In this document: piece after piece, positions 34,698-42,316 of the stretch
Layout: each line of letters begins with the position of its first letter
Position numbering within the stretch: the stretch's first letter is position 1
Source: Pseudomonadota bacterium
GTDB lineage: Bacteria; Myxococcota_A; Polyangia; Polyangiales; Polyangiaceae
Assembly: GCA_023398955.1 (NCBI GenBank)
Contig: JAEWRL010000177.1
Coordinates: 1 to 64,000 of the forward strand
Reading direction: 5' to 3'
DNA length: 64,000 nucleotides
Notes under the pieces: generated by a model
The model's input: the letters and a program-made list of their open reading frames with translations, nothing else
The model's database searches: none
What the model was told of the DNA's origin: nothing
Made by a program: the position numbers and the translations under genes

Positions 34698-35459
34698 TCA
34701 GCGGAGCGATTGAAGGAAGGGGCGTACCGCGGAGACGCCGTGCTCGTCGACGAGCCTGATCGTCTGTGACCCGATCACGGCAATATCCACCTTGCCGCGT
34801 AGGAAGTCGATGTCGCTGCGATCCTTCACGCCGAATCCGAGGGCGAGGGGTAGGGAGGTTGCTTGGCGGCACCGGGCGAGATAGCCATTCAGTTCCTCCG
34901 AGAAGTCCGTGTCCAGACCCGTGACGCCTTTGCGAGCCACGCAGTAGACGAACCCCCGCGCGCTCTCGGCGATTCGATGCATCCGCTGTTCGCTCGTATT
35001 GGGAGAGAAGATGAACACCGGCGACAGCCCGCGTTTGTCCAGGGTGTTGAGGTACGTGGTGGCCTCTTCCGGCGGTAGATCGGGAACTATTGACCCGCAC
35101 ACACCGATGTCACTCATCCGATCGACGAAAGCGGAAACGCCATACTTGAACAAGATGTTGTAATAGCTCATGAACAGCAGCGGAACGTCGAATTCTCGGC
35201 TTGCTTGTTCGGCGAAACGGAGGCAACGCTCGACTGTGGCCCCACCCTCCAACGCGATGCAATTCGCCTTCAGAATGACGGGGCCGTCGGCCATTGGTTC
35301 TGAGAATGGGATCTGCAGTTCAATGAGCTCGACGCCTGCTCTCACCATTTCCTCGACTATAGCCATGCTCGTATCGAGATTGGGGTACCCAATGACGATG
35401 TGGGTCATGAGCAGGATGTCCTGCTTCTTGCGGCGCTCACGCACGTAATCTTCAAGCAC
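34698..35459 (-). CDS. trpA: tryptophan synthase alpha chain
   Basis: 253 aa from the GTG at 35459, with AAGGA just upstream, overlapping the end of trpB by 8 nt; the frame is open further upstream but that part lies inside trpB. Cleaves indole-3-glycerol phosphate to indole. Both catalytic acids are present in ELQIPFSEPMADGP: Glu (E49 equivalent) and Asp (D60 equivalent). The Asp of the usual F-S-D-P (D56 in Salmonella, which contacts the beta chain) is Glu here. The phosphate-binding GFGV and VIGSQTI segments are present. It closes the GntR-trpB-trpA operon. Confidence 0.95.
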   Translation of the reverse strand: MLEDYVRERRKKQDILLMTHIVIGYPNLDTSMAIVEEMVRAGVELIELQIPFSEPMADGPVILKANCIALEGGATVERCLRFAEQASREFDVPLLFMSYYNILFKYGVSAFVDRMSDIGVCGSIVPDLPPEEATTYLNTLDKRGLSPVFIFSPNTSEQRMHRIAESARGFVYCVARKGVTGLDTDFSEELNGYLARCRQATSLPLALGFGVKDRSDIDFLRGKVDIAVIGSQTIRLVDEHGVSAVRPFLQSLR

Positions 35460-36678
35460 TGTATTCCTTCGCTTTCTGGAGCACGAACTGCTTCCAGCCT
35501 GGATCGTCGAAAGCGTCAGCGACCGTGAATATGTCCTTATCACCGCGACCCGATTGGTTCACGAGAATGATGTCATTGTGGTCGAGCAGAGGCGCTTCCT
35601 TGAATGCTTGGGCGAAGGCGTGGGCGGATTCGAGCGCCGGGATCAGCCCCTCCTTTCTTACTGTTAGGGCGAGCGCTTCGACGACTTCCTCGTCCGTGGC
35701 TGCCTCGAATCGAACACGCCCGCTGTCACGGTAGTGGGCGAGAATCGGTGAGACGCCGACGTAGTCCAGTCCCGCCGCGACGCTGTGCGTCTCTCGCATC
35801 TGCCCGTCCTGGTCCTGAAGGAAGTAGGTCTTGTATCCCTGCGCGACGCCGATCGAAGCGTCCTTGCTGGCGAGGCGAGCCGCGTGCTGGCCAGTATGGA
35901 GACCGCGTCCTGCTGCCTCGACGCCGACGAGTTCGACGTCCGCGTCGACGAATCCGCTGAAGATCCCCATGGCGTTGGAGCCTCCTCCAACACAGGCGTA
36001 CACCCGCTTAGGCAGCTGACCAGCGATCTCCTGCACTTGCTTTCGGGCCTCCAACCCCACGATGGACTGGAAGTAGGTTACCATTTCCGGGAATGGGTGT
36101 GGACCGCAGGCGGTCCCCAGCACGTAATGGGTCGAATCCATGTTGCTGACCCAGTCGCGGAAGGCCTCATTGATGGCGTCCTTCAGGATTCGCGTGCCGT
36201 CCTCCACAGGCACGACCTTGGCGCCCAGACGTTCCATCCAGAACACGTTCGGGCGCTGTCGAGCGACATCCACGGCTCCCATGTAGACCGTGCACTCGAA
36301 GCCGAACTTGGCTGCCATGGTGGCTGTAGCGACGCCATGTTGGCCCGCGCCAGTCTCGGCGATGACGCGACGCTTGCCCATCCGTTTCACCAGAAGGCCT
36401 TGTCCCATGACGTTGTTGGCCTTGTGCGCTCCCGTGTGGTTCAGGTCTTCGCGCTTCACGTAGATGCGGGCGCCACCGAAGTGCCGCGTGAGGTTCTCGG
36501 CGAACGTTACTGGTGTGGGGCGGCACGAGTAGCTCGCCATGAGAGCCACATATTCGTTCCAGAACGTAGGATCAGATTTCGCTTCATCGAAGGCGTGCGT
36601 CAGTTCCTCGAAGGTCGAGACGAGCACCTCCGGGATGAAGGCGCCGCCGAACTCCGCGTAGTAGCCACGTCGTTTCAT
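35452..36678 (-). CDS. trpB: tryptophan synthase beta chain
   Basis: 408 aa from the ATG at 36678, with GGAGAAG upstream; ATGA overlap with the GntR gene. TrpB1 type: YYAEFGGAFIPEVL start, PLP Lys in KREDLNHTGAHKANN (near 86), AETGAGQHGVATA, phosphate site CVGGGSNAMG, and HSVAAGLDYVGVSP. It condenses indole with serine. trpA follows at once, so the two-subunit enzyme is made from one message. The rest of the trp pathway is not in this window, and control by a GntR protein in the same operon is unusual for trp genes. Confidence 0.96.
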   Translation of the reverse strand: MKRRGYYAEFGGAFIPEVLVSTFEELTHAFDEAKSDPTFWNEYVALMASYSCRPTPVTFAENLTRHFGGARIYVKREDLNHTGAHKANNVMGQGLLVKRMGKRRVIAETGAGQHGVATATMAAKFGFECTVYMGAVDVARQRPNVFWMERLGAKVVPVEDGTRILKDAINEAFRDWVSNMDSTHYVLGTACGPHPFPEMVTYFQSIVGLEARKQVQEIAGQLPKRVYACVGGGSNAMGIFSGFVDADVELVGVEAAGRGLHTGQHAARLASKDASIGVAQGYKTYFLQDQDGQMRETHSVAAGLDYVGVSPILAHYRDSGRVRFEAATDEEVVEALALTVRKEGLIPALESAHAFAQAFKEAPLLDHNDIILVNQSGRGDKDIFTVADAFDDPGWKQFVLQKAKEYSA

Positions 36679-37403
36679 GAGATTTCTTCTCCAAGCGTCT
36701 GAGCAAGGACGACCTGCTCGGTGAGACAATGCAGCTCCGCATACACGGCGCCCGCGGTCGTCGGAAAGTCCAGGGTTCGGTGCACGGTCAGCGCCGGAGT
36801 ACCTCGCGGCACCCTCAACAACGCCGCGGTGTGTTCATCGACCTGTGTGACGCGGAAGAGCTGCCGTCCCCGAATCGGCCTCTGGTGATACTCGTCGCGG
36901 ACCAGCTCCGAAATACTGCGTTGTCCAAGGTCGAGGCGATCGAGTGCTCGAAAGAGGTTCGCGCACAGGTCGATGGTCTCGAGCAGTACCGGGTGGGCGC
37001 CGAGAGTGCTCCGGCGCTCCACGCGAAAGACGCGGCGCCCTGCCATGGGTGACGAAGCGTCCTCGGGCACCCGGACCAGGAGCGGAGGGTGCAGCCACTC
37101 CGATTCGACGGGAATCCCGCTGCTGCGAAACGCTGAAATGGTTCCCCCCAGAGAGAAGAGATCGACCTCGTGCCGCCGCTCCACAACGAAAGTCCCGGTG
37201 CCGCGGCGTCGCTCCAGCTGGCTCTGCCTCACCAGCAGATCGAGCCCCTGACGCACAGTGGGGCGCCCGATGGCGAAGCGCTTCGCGAGCTCCGGTTCCG
37301 AAGGAATCCGGGAGCCAGGCGGATACTCCCCGAGCGCAATACGCCGTGCCAGCAGGTCCGCGAGCTGGCGGTAGAGGGGGACAGGCGAACTCGGGTCAAG
37401 CAC
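36675..37403 (-). CDS. GntR/HutC-type transcriptional regulator (UTRA domain)
   Basis: 242 aa, GTG start. N-terminal winged helix (about 1-75): PLYRQLADLLARRI, PGSRIPSEPELAKRF, GRPTVRQGLDLLV, RRGTGTFVV. The C-terminal UTRA ligand-binding domain (about 90-240) has FRVERRSTLGAHPVLLETIDL. HutC-subfamily members sense small metabolites such as histidine-pathway intermediates or sugars. It is the first gene of an operon with trpB and trpA (4-nt overlap) and lies next to a palindrome over the putative promoter, so it probably represses its own operon. The ligand is unknown. Confidence 0.9.
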   Translation of the reverse strand: MLDPSSPVPLYRQLADLLARRIALGEYPPGSRIPSEPELAKRFAIGRPTVRQGLDLLVRQSQLERRRGTGTFVVERRHEVDLFSLGGTISAFRSSGIPVESEWLHPPLLVRVPEDASSPMAGRRVFRVERRSTLGAHPVLLETIDLCANLFRALDRLDLGQRSISELVRDEYHQRPIRGRQLFRVTQVDEHTAALLRVPRGTPALTVHRTLDFPTTAGAVYAELHCLTEQVVLAQTLGEEIS

Positions 37404-37409
37404 GTGGAT

Positions 37410-37438
37410 GGTATGTCATGCGGATGTCAGGTTGTCAA
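37410..37438 (-). promoter_or_regulatory. candidate promoter of the GntR-trpBA operon
   Basis: On the minus strand a perfect -35 TTGACA (37438-37433) is followed after 17 bases by CATACC (37415-37410), a weak -10 (3 of 6). Transcription would begin close to the GTG start at 37403, giving a leaderless or nearly leaderless message. The -35 lies inside the palindrome at 37430-37445. Confidence 0.45.
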
Positions 37439-37445
37439 TACAACC
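37430..37445. promoter_or_regulatory. palindrome GGTTGTcaatACAACC, likely GntR operator
   Basis: A perfect 6-bp inverted repeat with a 4-base centre, 27 bp upstream of the GntR start codon and covering the -35 box of its candidate promoter. Short GC-centred or AT-centred palindromes in this position are typical self-regulatory operators of GntR proteins. Binding is inferred, not shown. Confidence 0.6.
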
Positions 37446-37492
37446 GTGCCGACGGTGCGCGTCGACACCGGCGCGGTGCGGTAACTGGGCTG

Positions 37493-37963
37493 CTAGTAGG
37501 GGGCGCGGGCCTGGTTGGCGGCCCAGAGTTTGAAGGGTCGCAGTGCATCGGCGCTGGCGAGCTGGAGCCGGGGTAGCCTTGCTTCTGCGGGGGCCGCCGC
37601 CAATTGGTCCGCGATCCATCGGTCGTCAAAGCCCGCGTTCGCTGCGTCTTGGGCGGTCGCGCAATAGACGACTCGCGCGATTCGTGCCCAGTGGATGGCA
37701 GCAAGGCACATGGGGCAAGGTTCACAGCTTGCGTACAGCGTGCAGCCAGTCAGCCTGTACTCACCAATATGCTGGCAGGCGGCGCGAATGGCCAGCACCT
37801 CAGCATGCGCTGTGGGATCCAATCGCCGCGTCACGCCGTTTGCTTCAGCTCCAAGGACGGTGCCGTCACGTACCACGACCGCCCCGAACGGACCGCCTCC
37901 TCCCGACCGCGCAGACTCCGCAGCAAGCTCTAGGGACAGCTGGATGAAACGGTGGTCGTCGAT
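37493..37963 (-). CDS. guanine deaminase-like nucleoside/base deaminase
   Basis: Zn-dependent deaminase of the CMP/dCMP family. Zinc site HAEVLAIRAA and CEPCPMCLAAIHW, then YCATAQDAANAGFDDRWI, which favours guanine deaminase over tRNA adenosine deaminase. The first usual start in frame is the GTG at 37876, but conserved family sequence continues upstream as DDHRFIQLSLELAAES and SGGGGPFGAVV, back to an in-frame TAA. No ATG, GTG or TTG lies in that stretch. Start at ATC (37963), an unusual codon, or a sequence error, must be considered; coordinates here include the conserved part. Sense: opposite the operon's promoter side, monocistronic. Confidence 0.82.
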   Translation of the reverse strand: MDDHRFIQLSLELAAESARSGGGGPFGAVVVRDGTVLGAEANGVTRRLDPTAHAEVLAIRAACQHIGEYRLTGCTLYASCEPCPMCLAAIHWARIARVVYCATAQDAANAGFDDRWIADQLAAAPAEARLPRLQLASADALRPFKLWAANQARAPY

Positions 37964-38142
37964 AGTGCGAAAGGTTTACCTGCCTGCAAGCGCGCGGCAA
38001 GTGCTGCGTCGGGGGAACCTCCGTTGGGAGCATTCCAGATGGCGACCGGCCGGTACTCTGCCCGGATCCCTAAAGGACATCCTTCGAACCCCTGATGGAG
38101 ACCCTGCCGTCGGCCACCAACCCATTGATAATCAAGCAGATT

Positions 38143-38176
38143 AGCGTTGCCCCGGATTCGGAGTGGGCGCAACGCT
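38143..38176. promoter_or_regulatory. 8-bp inverted repeat upstream of topA
   Basis: AGCGTTGC at 38143-38150 and GCAACGCT at 38169-38176 are exact complements 18 bases apart. They end 3 bases before a TTGACA (38179-38184). The dyad could be an operator for topA or a hairpin of the leader. No other role is apparent. The spacing of the two half-sites is about two and a half helical turns. Confidence 0.4.
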
Positions 38177-38178
38177 GC

Positions 38179-38207
38179 TTGACAGTCCCGTACCCCGATT
38201 GTAGCCG
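38179..38207 (+). promoter_or_regulatory. weak candidate promoter for topA
   Basis: A perfect TTGACA at 38179-38184 with TAGCCG (38202-38207) 17 bases later as a poor -10. It lies 22 bases before the ATG. Support is only the -35 and position. Confidence 0.35.
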
Positions 38208-38228
38208 AAGGCGGCCCCGGACCGGTCC

Positions 38229-41165
38229 ATGCCAGATCAGCGAGCTCTCGTCATTGTCGAATCCCCAGCGAAAGCGCGTACGATTGCGCGGTTTCTCGGT
38301 CCGAAGTACATCGTCGAATCGTCGATTGGGCATATTCGCGATCTTCCGCGGCGCGCGAGCGACGTTCCCGCCGCTTACAAGAAGGAACCCTGGGCACGGC
38401 TGGGAGTGGATGTCGACCACGGGTTTCGTCCTCTCTACATCTTGGACCCTGAGAAGAAGCAGCACATCAAGAAGCTGAAGGAACTGCTTCAGGATGCCGA
38501 TACGCTGTTCCTTGCTACCGACGAGGATCGCGAGGGTGAGAGCATCGCCTGGCACCTGCTCGAGGTGCTAAAGCCAAAGATTCCCGTCAAGCGCATGGTG
38601 TTTCACGAGATTACCGAGCGTGCGATTCAGGACGCCATCTCCAAGCCCCGGGAGGTCGATAGGAGGCTGGTAGATGCGCAGGAAGCACGTCGAATCCTCG
38701 ATAGGCTGTACGGCTACGAGGTTTCGCCGGTGCTTTGGAAGAAGGTGATGCCCAGGCTTTCTGCGGGCCGAGTGCAAAGCGTCGCAACGCGCATCATCGT
38801 CGAGCGCGAGCGCGAGCGGATGCGCTTCGTGCCTGCCTCGTACTGGGATGTGGAGGCTGAGTTCTTGTCCGATGGGGGCACTCCCCCCAGTTTTGCAGCG
38901 CAGCTCGTAGAACTGGAAGGTCAGAGGCTCGCCACTGGGAAGGATTTTGCCGAAGACGGCAAGCTGATCAAGCGGGACTGTATCGCGCTCGACGAGTCCA
39001 GAGCTCGCGAACTCGCAACGGCGCTTCAGGAGTCGCGCTTCGAGGTCCAGTCCGTCGAGCGCAAGCCCTCCCGCCGCTCCCCATCACCGCCGTTCATGAC
39101 CTCCACGCTTCAGCAGGAAGCGGGAAGAAAGCTGCGCTTTGCGGCGGCACGTACGATGAGGGCCGCCCAGCGGCTCTACGAGAGCGGTTACATCACGTAC
39201 ATGCGTACCGACAGCACGACTCTCGCCGAGAGCGCGATTGCATCTGCCCGGCAGGCCATTGAGCAGCTATACGGGGCAGGCTACCTGCCTGAACGACCGC
39301 GGACCTATTCGAAGAAGGTCAAGAACGCACAAGAGGCGCACGAGGCCATCCGTCCCGCTGGTGACGCTTTCCGTTCGCCGGAGGCTGTCGCGCGCGAGGT
39401 GGGGCATGACGAGGCTCGGCTCTATGAGCTCATCTGGATGCGCACGATCGCGTCCCAGATGAAGGATGCACAGCTCGAGACGGTTAGTGTGAGAATCGGA
39501 GGACGAGCAGGGGAGAGGCCGGTCGTCTTCGCGGTCCGTGGCAATACGATCATCTTTCCGGGTTTCCTCCGCGCATACGTCGAGGGGAGCGACGACCCCT
39601 CAGCAGAGCTGGAACAGAGGGAGAAGCATCTCCCCATGCTGACCAAGGGGCAGTCGCTCGACGGCCAGTCCTTCGCACCGAGAGGGCACGAGACTCAAGC
39701 TCCTCCGCGGTTCACGGAGGCTTCGTTGGTTCGCAGGCTCGAAGAGCTCGGGGTTGGGCGGCCGTCCACGTACGCCTCCATCATCAGCACGATCCTCGAT
39801 CGCGGCTATGTGTGGAAGAAGGGCACAGCACTCGTCCCCAGCTTCACGGCCTTTGCCGTCGTGCAGCTGCTCACCAAGCACTTTGGTGACCTCGTGGACT
39901 ACGCCTTCACCGCCAGGATGGAGGATGATTTGGACGCGATCGCGGGAGGGACCGAGCAGCCAGAGCCGTGGCTGAGCCGGTTCTACTTCGGCAAACCCGC
40001 CGCGCCATCGGACGGGCACGGCGGCTCCGAGGCAAGCATCGAGCGCGGGCTGAAGACGCTCGTGGCGGACCGCCTTGGAGAGATCGATGCTCGCGCCATC
40101 AACTCTCTGCCCCTTGGGCAGGACGACGATGGGCGAGAGGTCGTGGTGCGTGTCGGACGACACGGCGCCTACCTTCAGCGCGGCGAAGACACCACCAGCA
40201 TTCCGGACGACCAGGAACCTGATCAACTGGACCTCCCCCACGCGCTCAAGCTGCTCGCTGAACCGAGCGGTGATCGCGAGCTCGGCAGAGACCCAGAGAC
40301 CGGGCTGGCCGTCTATGCGAGGCAAGGACGGTTCGGACCCTTCGTGCAGCTGGGCGAGGGTGGTGGGAAGGAGAAACCCCGGACTTCCTCCCTGCTCCGG
40401 AATCAGTCCATCGAATCCATCTCACTCGATGACGCCTTGGCGCTGCTGAGGCTCCCCCGTGTCGTTGGCACGAATCCCGAAGACGGGGAGCCGATCACGG
40501 CGCTTCTGGGACGCTACGGGCCGTACGTATCAAAAGGGAAGGACAGCAGGAGCCTCGAGAGCGAAGACCAGGTGTTCACTGTCACGCTCGAGGAGGCGCT
40601 CGCCCTGTTCGCGAAGCCGCGCACCCGAGGTCGCCGTGCGGCAGCCGAGCCGCTGAGGGAACTGGGTGCCGACCCTGTCAGCGGCAATGCGATCACCCTC
40701 CGTGAGGGGCGCTTCGGCTATTATGTCACCGACGGTGAGACAAACGCCTCGCTGCGCAAAGGCGACGACCCGGCGTCGCTCGAGAATGCTCGCGCGGTAG
40801 AGCTCCTCCAATTGCGTCGTGAACGCGGGCCGGTCGCCAAGAAGCGCCCCAAGAAGTCTGGCTCCGGAGCTTCCAAGAAGTCTACCTCGACAGCCACGAA
40901 GCGGACCTCCGCAACCAAGTCGAAGAAGACCACGACCAAGGCGCCAGCGAAGAGTACGGCTGCGAGCGCGGCCCCCGCGACGGGAGCCAAATCCAGTACG
41001 GCAAAGCCTGTCAAGAAGGCGTCAGCCAAGAAGAAGGCGAAGTCCACGGCCTCTCCCGGCTCGAAGAGGGCTGCTACGAAGGGCGACTCCAAGGCGCGCT
41101 CGCATGATGATGCCAGTGTCGCGAGCAAACCAGAGGATGAGGCTGTCGGCGTCGTTGCAGACTGA
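38229..41165 (+). CDS. topA: DNA topoisomerase I with lysine-rich tail
   Basis: 978 aa. Type IA enzyme: Toprim domain VIVESPAKARTIARFLG and ATDEDREGE at 97-105, and active-site Tyr in YITYMRTDST (residue 324), followed by the family sequence LSAGRVQSVA earlier at about 178. It relaxes negative supercoils. After the catalytic core are three TOPRIM_C repeats (GRFGPFVQLGEG, GRYGPYVSKGKD, GRFGYYVTDGET) and no Cys4 zinc ribbon. The last 110 residues are Lys/Ala/Ser/Thr-rich. That C-terminal plan is known from actinobacterial TopA. Its base composition matches its neighbours. Confidence 0.96.
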   Translation: MPDQRALVIVESPAKARTIARFLGPKYIVESSIGHIRDLPRRASDVPAAYKKEPWARLGVDVDHGFRPLYILDPEKKQHIKKLKELLQDADTLFLATDEDREGESIAWHLLEVLKPKIPVKRMVFHEITERAIQDAISKPREVDRRLVDAQEARRILDRLYGYEVSPVLWKKVMPRLSAGRVQSVATRIIVERERERMRFVPASYWDVEAEFLSDGGTPPSFAAQLVELEGQRLATGKDFAEDGKLIKRDCIALDESRARELATALQESRFEVQSVERKPSRRSPSPPFMTSTLQQEAGRKLRFAAARTMRAAQRLYESGYITYMRTDSTTLAESAIASARQAIEQLYGAGYLPERPRTYSKKVKNAQEAHEAIRPAGDAFRSPEAVAREVGHDEARLYELIWMRTIASQMKDAQLETVSVRIGGRAGERPVVFAVRGNTIIFPGFLRAYVEGSDDPSAELEQREKHLPMLTKGQSLDGQSFAPRGHETQAPPRFTEASLVRRLEELGVGRPSTYASIISTILDRGYVWKKGTALVPSFTAFAVVQLLTKHFGDLVDYAFTARMEDDLDAIAGGTEQPEPWLSRFYFGKPAAPSDGHGGSEASIERGLKTLVADRLGEIDARAINSLPLGQDDDGREVVVRVGRHGAYLQRGEDTTSIPDDQEPDQLDLPHALKLLAEPSGDRELGRDPETGLAVYARQGRFGPFVQLGEGGGKEKPRTSSLLRNQSIESISLDDALALLRLPRVVGTNPEDGEPITALLGRYGPYVSKGKDSRSLESEDQVFTVTLEEALALFAKPRTRGRRAAAEPLRELGADPVSGNAITLREGRFGYYVTDGETNASLRKGDDPASLENARAVELLQLRRERGPVAKKRPKKSGSGASKKSTSTATKRTSATKSKKTTTKAPAKSTAASAAPATGAKSSTAKPVKKASAKKKAKSTASPGSKRAATKGDSKARSHDDASVASKPEDEAVGVVAD

Positions 41166-41205
41166 CGCTCGTCGCGTGGCGTGGCCGCCTCGCTCACAAC
41201 CCGCG

Positions 41206-41237
41206 CCGCACGCCCCCCCTACCAAGGGCTCGTGCGG
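41206..41237. terminator. stem-loop between converging topA and FKBP genes
   Basis: CCGCACG (41206-41212) pairs with CGTGCGG (41231-41237) across an 18-base C-rich/G-containing loop. It sits between the two stop codons (41165 and 41253), so it could end both transcripts. No T tract is present, so it is only a candidate. Confidence 0.4.
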
Positions 41238-41252
41238 CTGGCTGGGCCGTGA

Positions 41253-42188
41253 TCAGTCGATCTCGAGGAGCTCCACATCGAAGACGAGCGTCCCCGCGGG
41301 CGCACCAGGTCGTTTCGGCTCGTCGCCGTATGCGAGCTTGCCTGGGATCCAGAATCGGTATTTTGCGCCTTCGGTCATGAGTTGGAGACCCTCTGTCCAG
41401 CCCGGAATCACTCCTTTCAGGTAGAACGAACTCGGCCGATCCCTGACCACGGAACTGTCGAACATCTTGCCGTCCGTCGTCCAACCCGTGTAGTGCACGG
41501 TGACCCGGCTACTCTCGCTCGGGTGCACCTTGCCCTTGCCGGGTGCGAGCACCGTGTATGCCAGACCGCTCGCCGTGCGTTTCGCGCCCGGTGGGGCAGC
41601 TGCGACGTCTTTGGGAACCTCTGGCGGCTTTGGTGCTTTCAGGATCTCGAGAAGCTTGACATCGAATACCAGGTCTCCCGCGGGTGCTCCGGGTCTAGGA
41701 TTCTTGCCGTAGGCGAGCTCCGCGGGGATCCAGAAGCGCCGGCTCTCTCCTTCCGTCATCAGCTGAAGCCCCTCCGTCCAACCCTTGATCACCTGGGCAA
41801 CGCCGAAGGTGGCCGGTGCGCCTCGCTTGACAGAGCTGTCGAACATTTTTCCATCTGGCGTCCAGCCGGAGTAGTGCACCCGCACCCGGTCCTGCGGTTC
41901 TGGATGTTCGTTCCCGGCCCCTTTCTCCAGCACCTTCGAGCGCAATCCGGAAGGCGTCGACTCCGCATCCTTTGGTGGTGCGGCCACGTCCGGCGGCGCT
42001 GGAATGTCGGCGGCTGCGCCTGGCTGCGTCTCGGGGCGCTCGCTCGGGGGCTCTGCGCTCGGGGCTGCATGCGACTCGGCTTGCTTCGCGTTGGCCTCAG
42101 GGCTCGATTCCTCTTGGCGCTTTTGGCAGGCAATGCCAGCAAATAGAGTGAGAACCACTGACAAAGTCACGATCGGGGAGGTTCGCAT
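41253..42188 (-). CDS. lipoprotein with two FKBP-type peptidyl-prolyl isomerase domains
   Basis: 311 aa. Lipobox at VVLTLFAGIAC (Cys near 21), an acidic/Pro-rich spacer, then two FKBP domains: about 85-190 with RVHYSGWTPDGKMFDSS and about 205-311 with TVHYTGWTTDGKMFDSS. Each has the family ending VIKGWTEGLQLM or VIPGWTEGLQLM, RFWIPAELAYG/GKLAYG, and LVFDVKLLEI or LVFDVELLEI. It should act on exported proteins in the envelope. The two domains are more alike to each other than typical tandem FKBPs, which suggests a fairly recent duplication. Divergent from the cysteine desulfurase. Confidence 0.92.
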   Translation of the reverse strand: MRTSPIVTLSVVLTLFAGIACQKRQEESSPEANAKQAESHAAPSAEPPSERPETQPGAAADIPAPPDVAAPPKDAESTPSGLRSKVLEKGAGNEHPEPQDRVRVHYSGWTPDGKMFDSSVKRGAPATFGVAQVIKGWTEGLQLMTEGESRRFWIPAELAYGKNPRPGAPAGDLVFDVKLLEILKAPKPPEVPKDVAAAPPGAKRTASGLAYTVLAPGKGKVHPSESSRVTVHYTGWTTDGKMFDSSVVRDRPSSFYLKGVIPGWTEGLQLMTEGAKYRFWIPGKLAYGDEPKRPGAPAGTLVFDVELLEID

Positions 42189-42316
42189 GCCGCGAGACTA
42201 CTCCCTCCGGCGGCCCCTGAAAACGTTTGGTAGCGTTCCCTGTCGCTCTCGGACGCCATACCTCGACCCGCGGGCCATTGCTTGCTCGTCGTCAGAGCGG
42301 GCTCAAGAATCGTGAC

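Noticed and set aside
38060..38160. Possible tRNA-like sequence (GGTTCGAAGG on the minus strand) upstream of topA
   Set aside because: The T-loop-like GGTTCGA is present, but no anticodon stem, acceptor stem or D arm could be folded around it.
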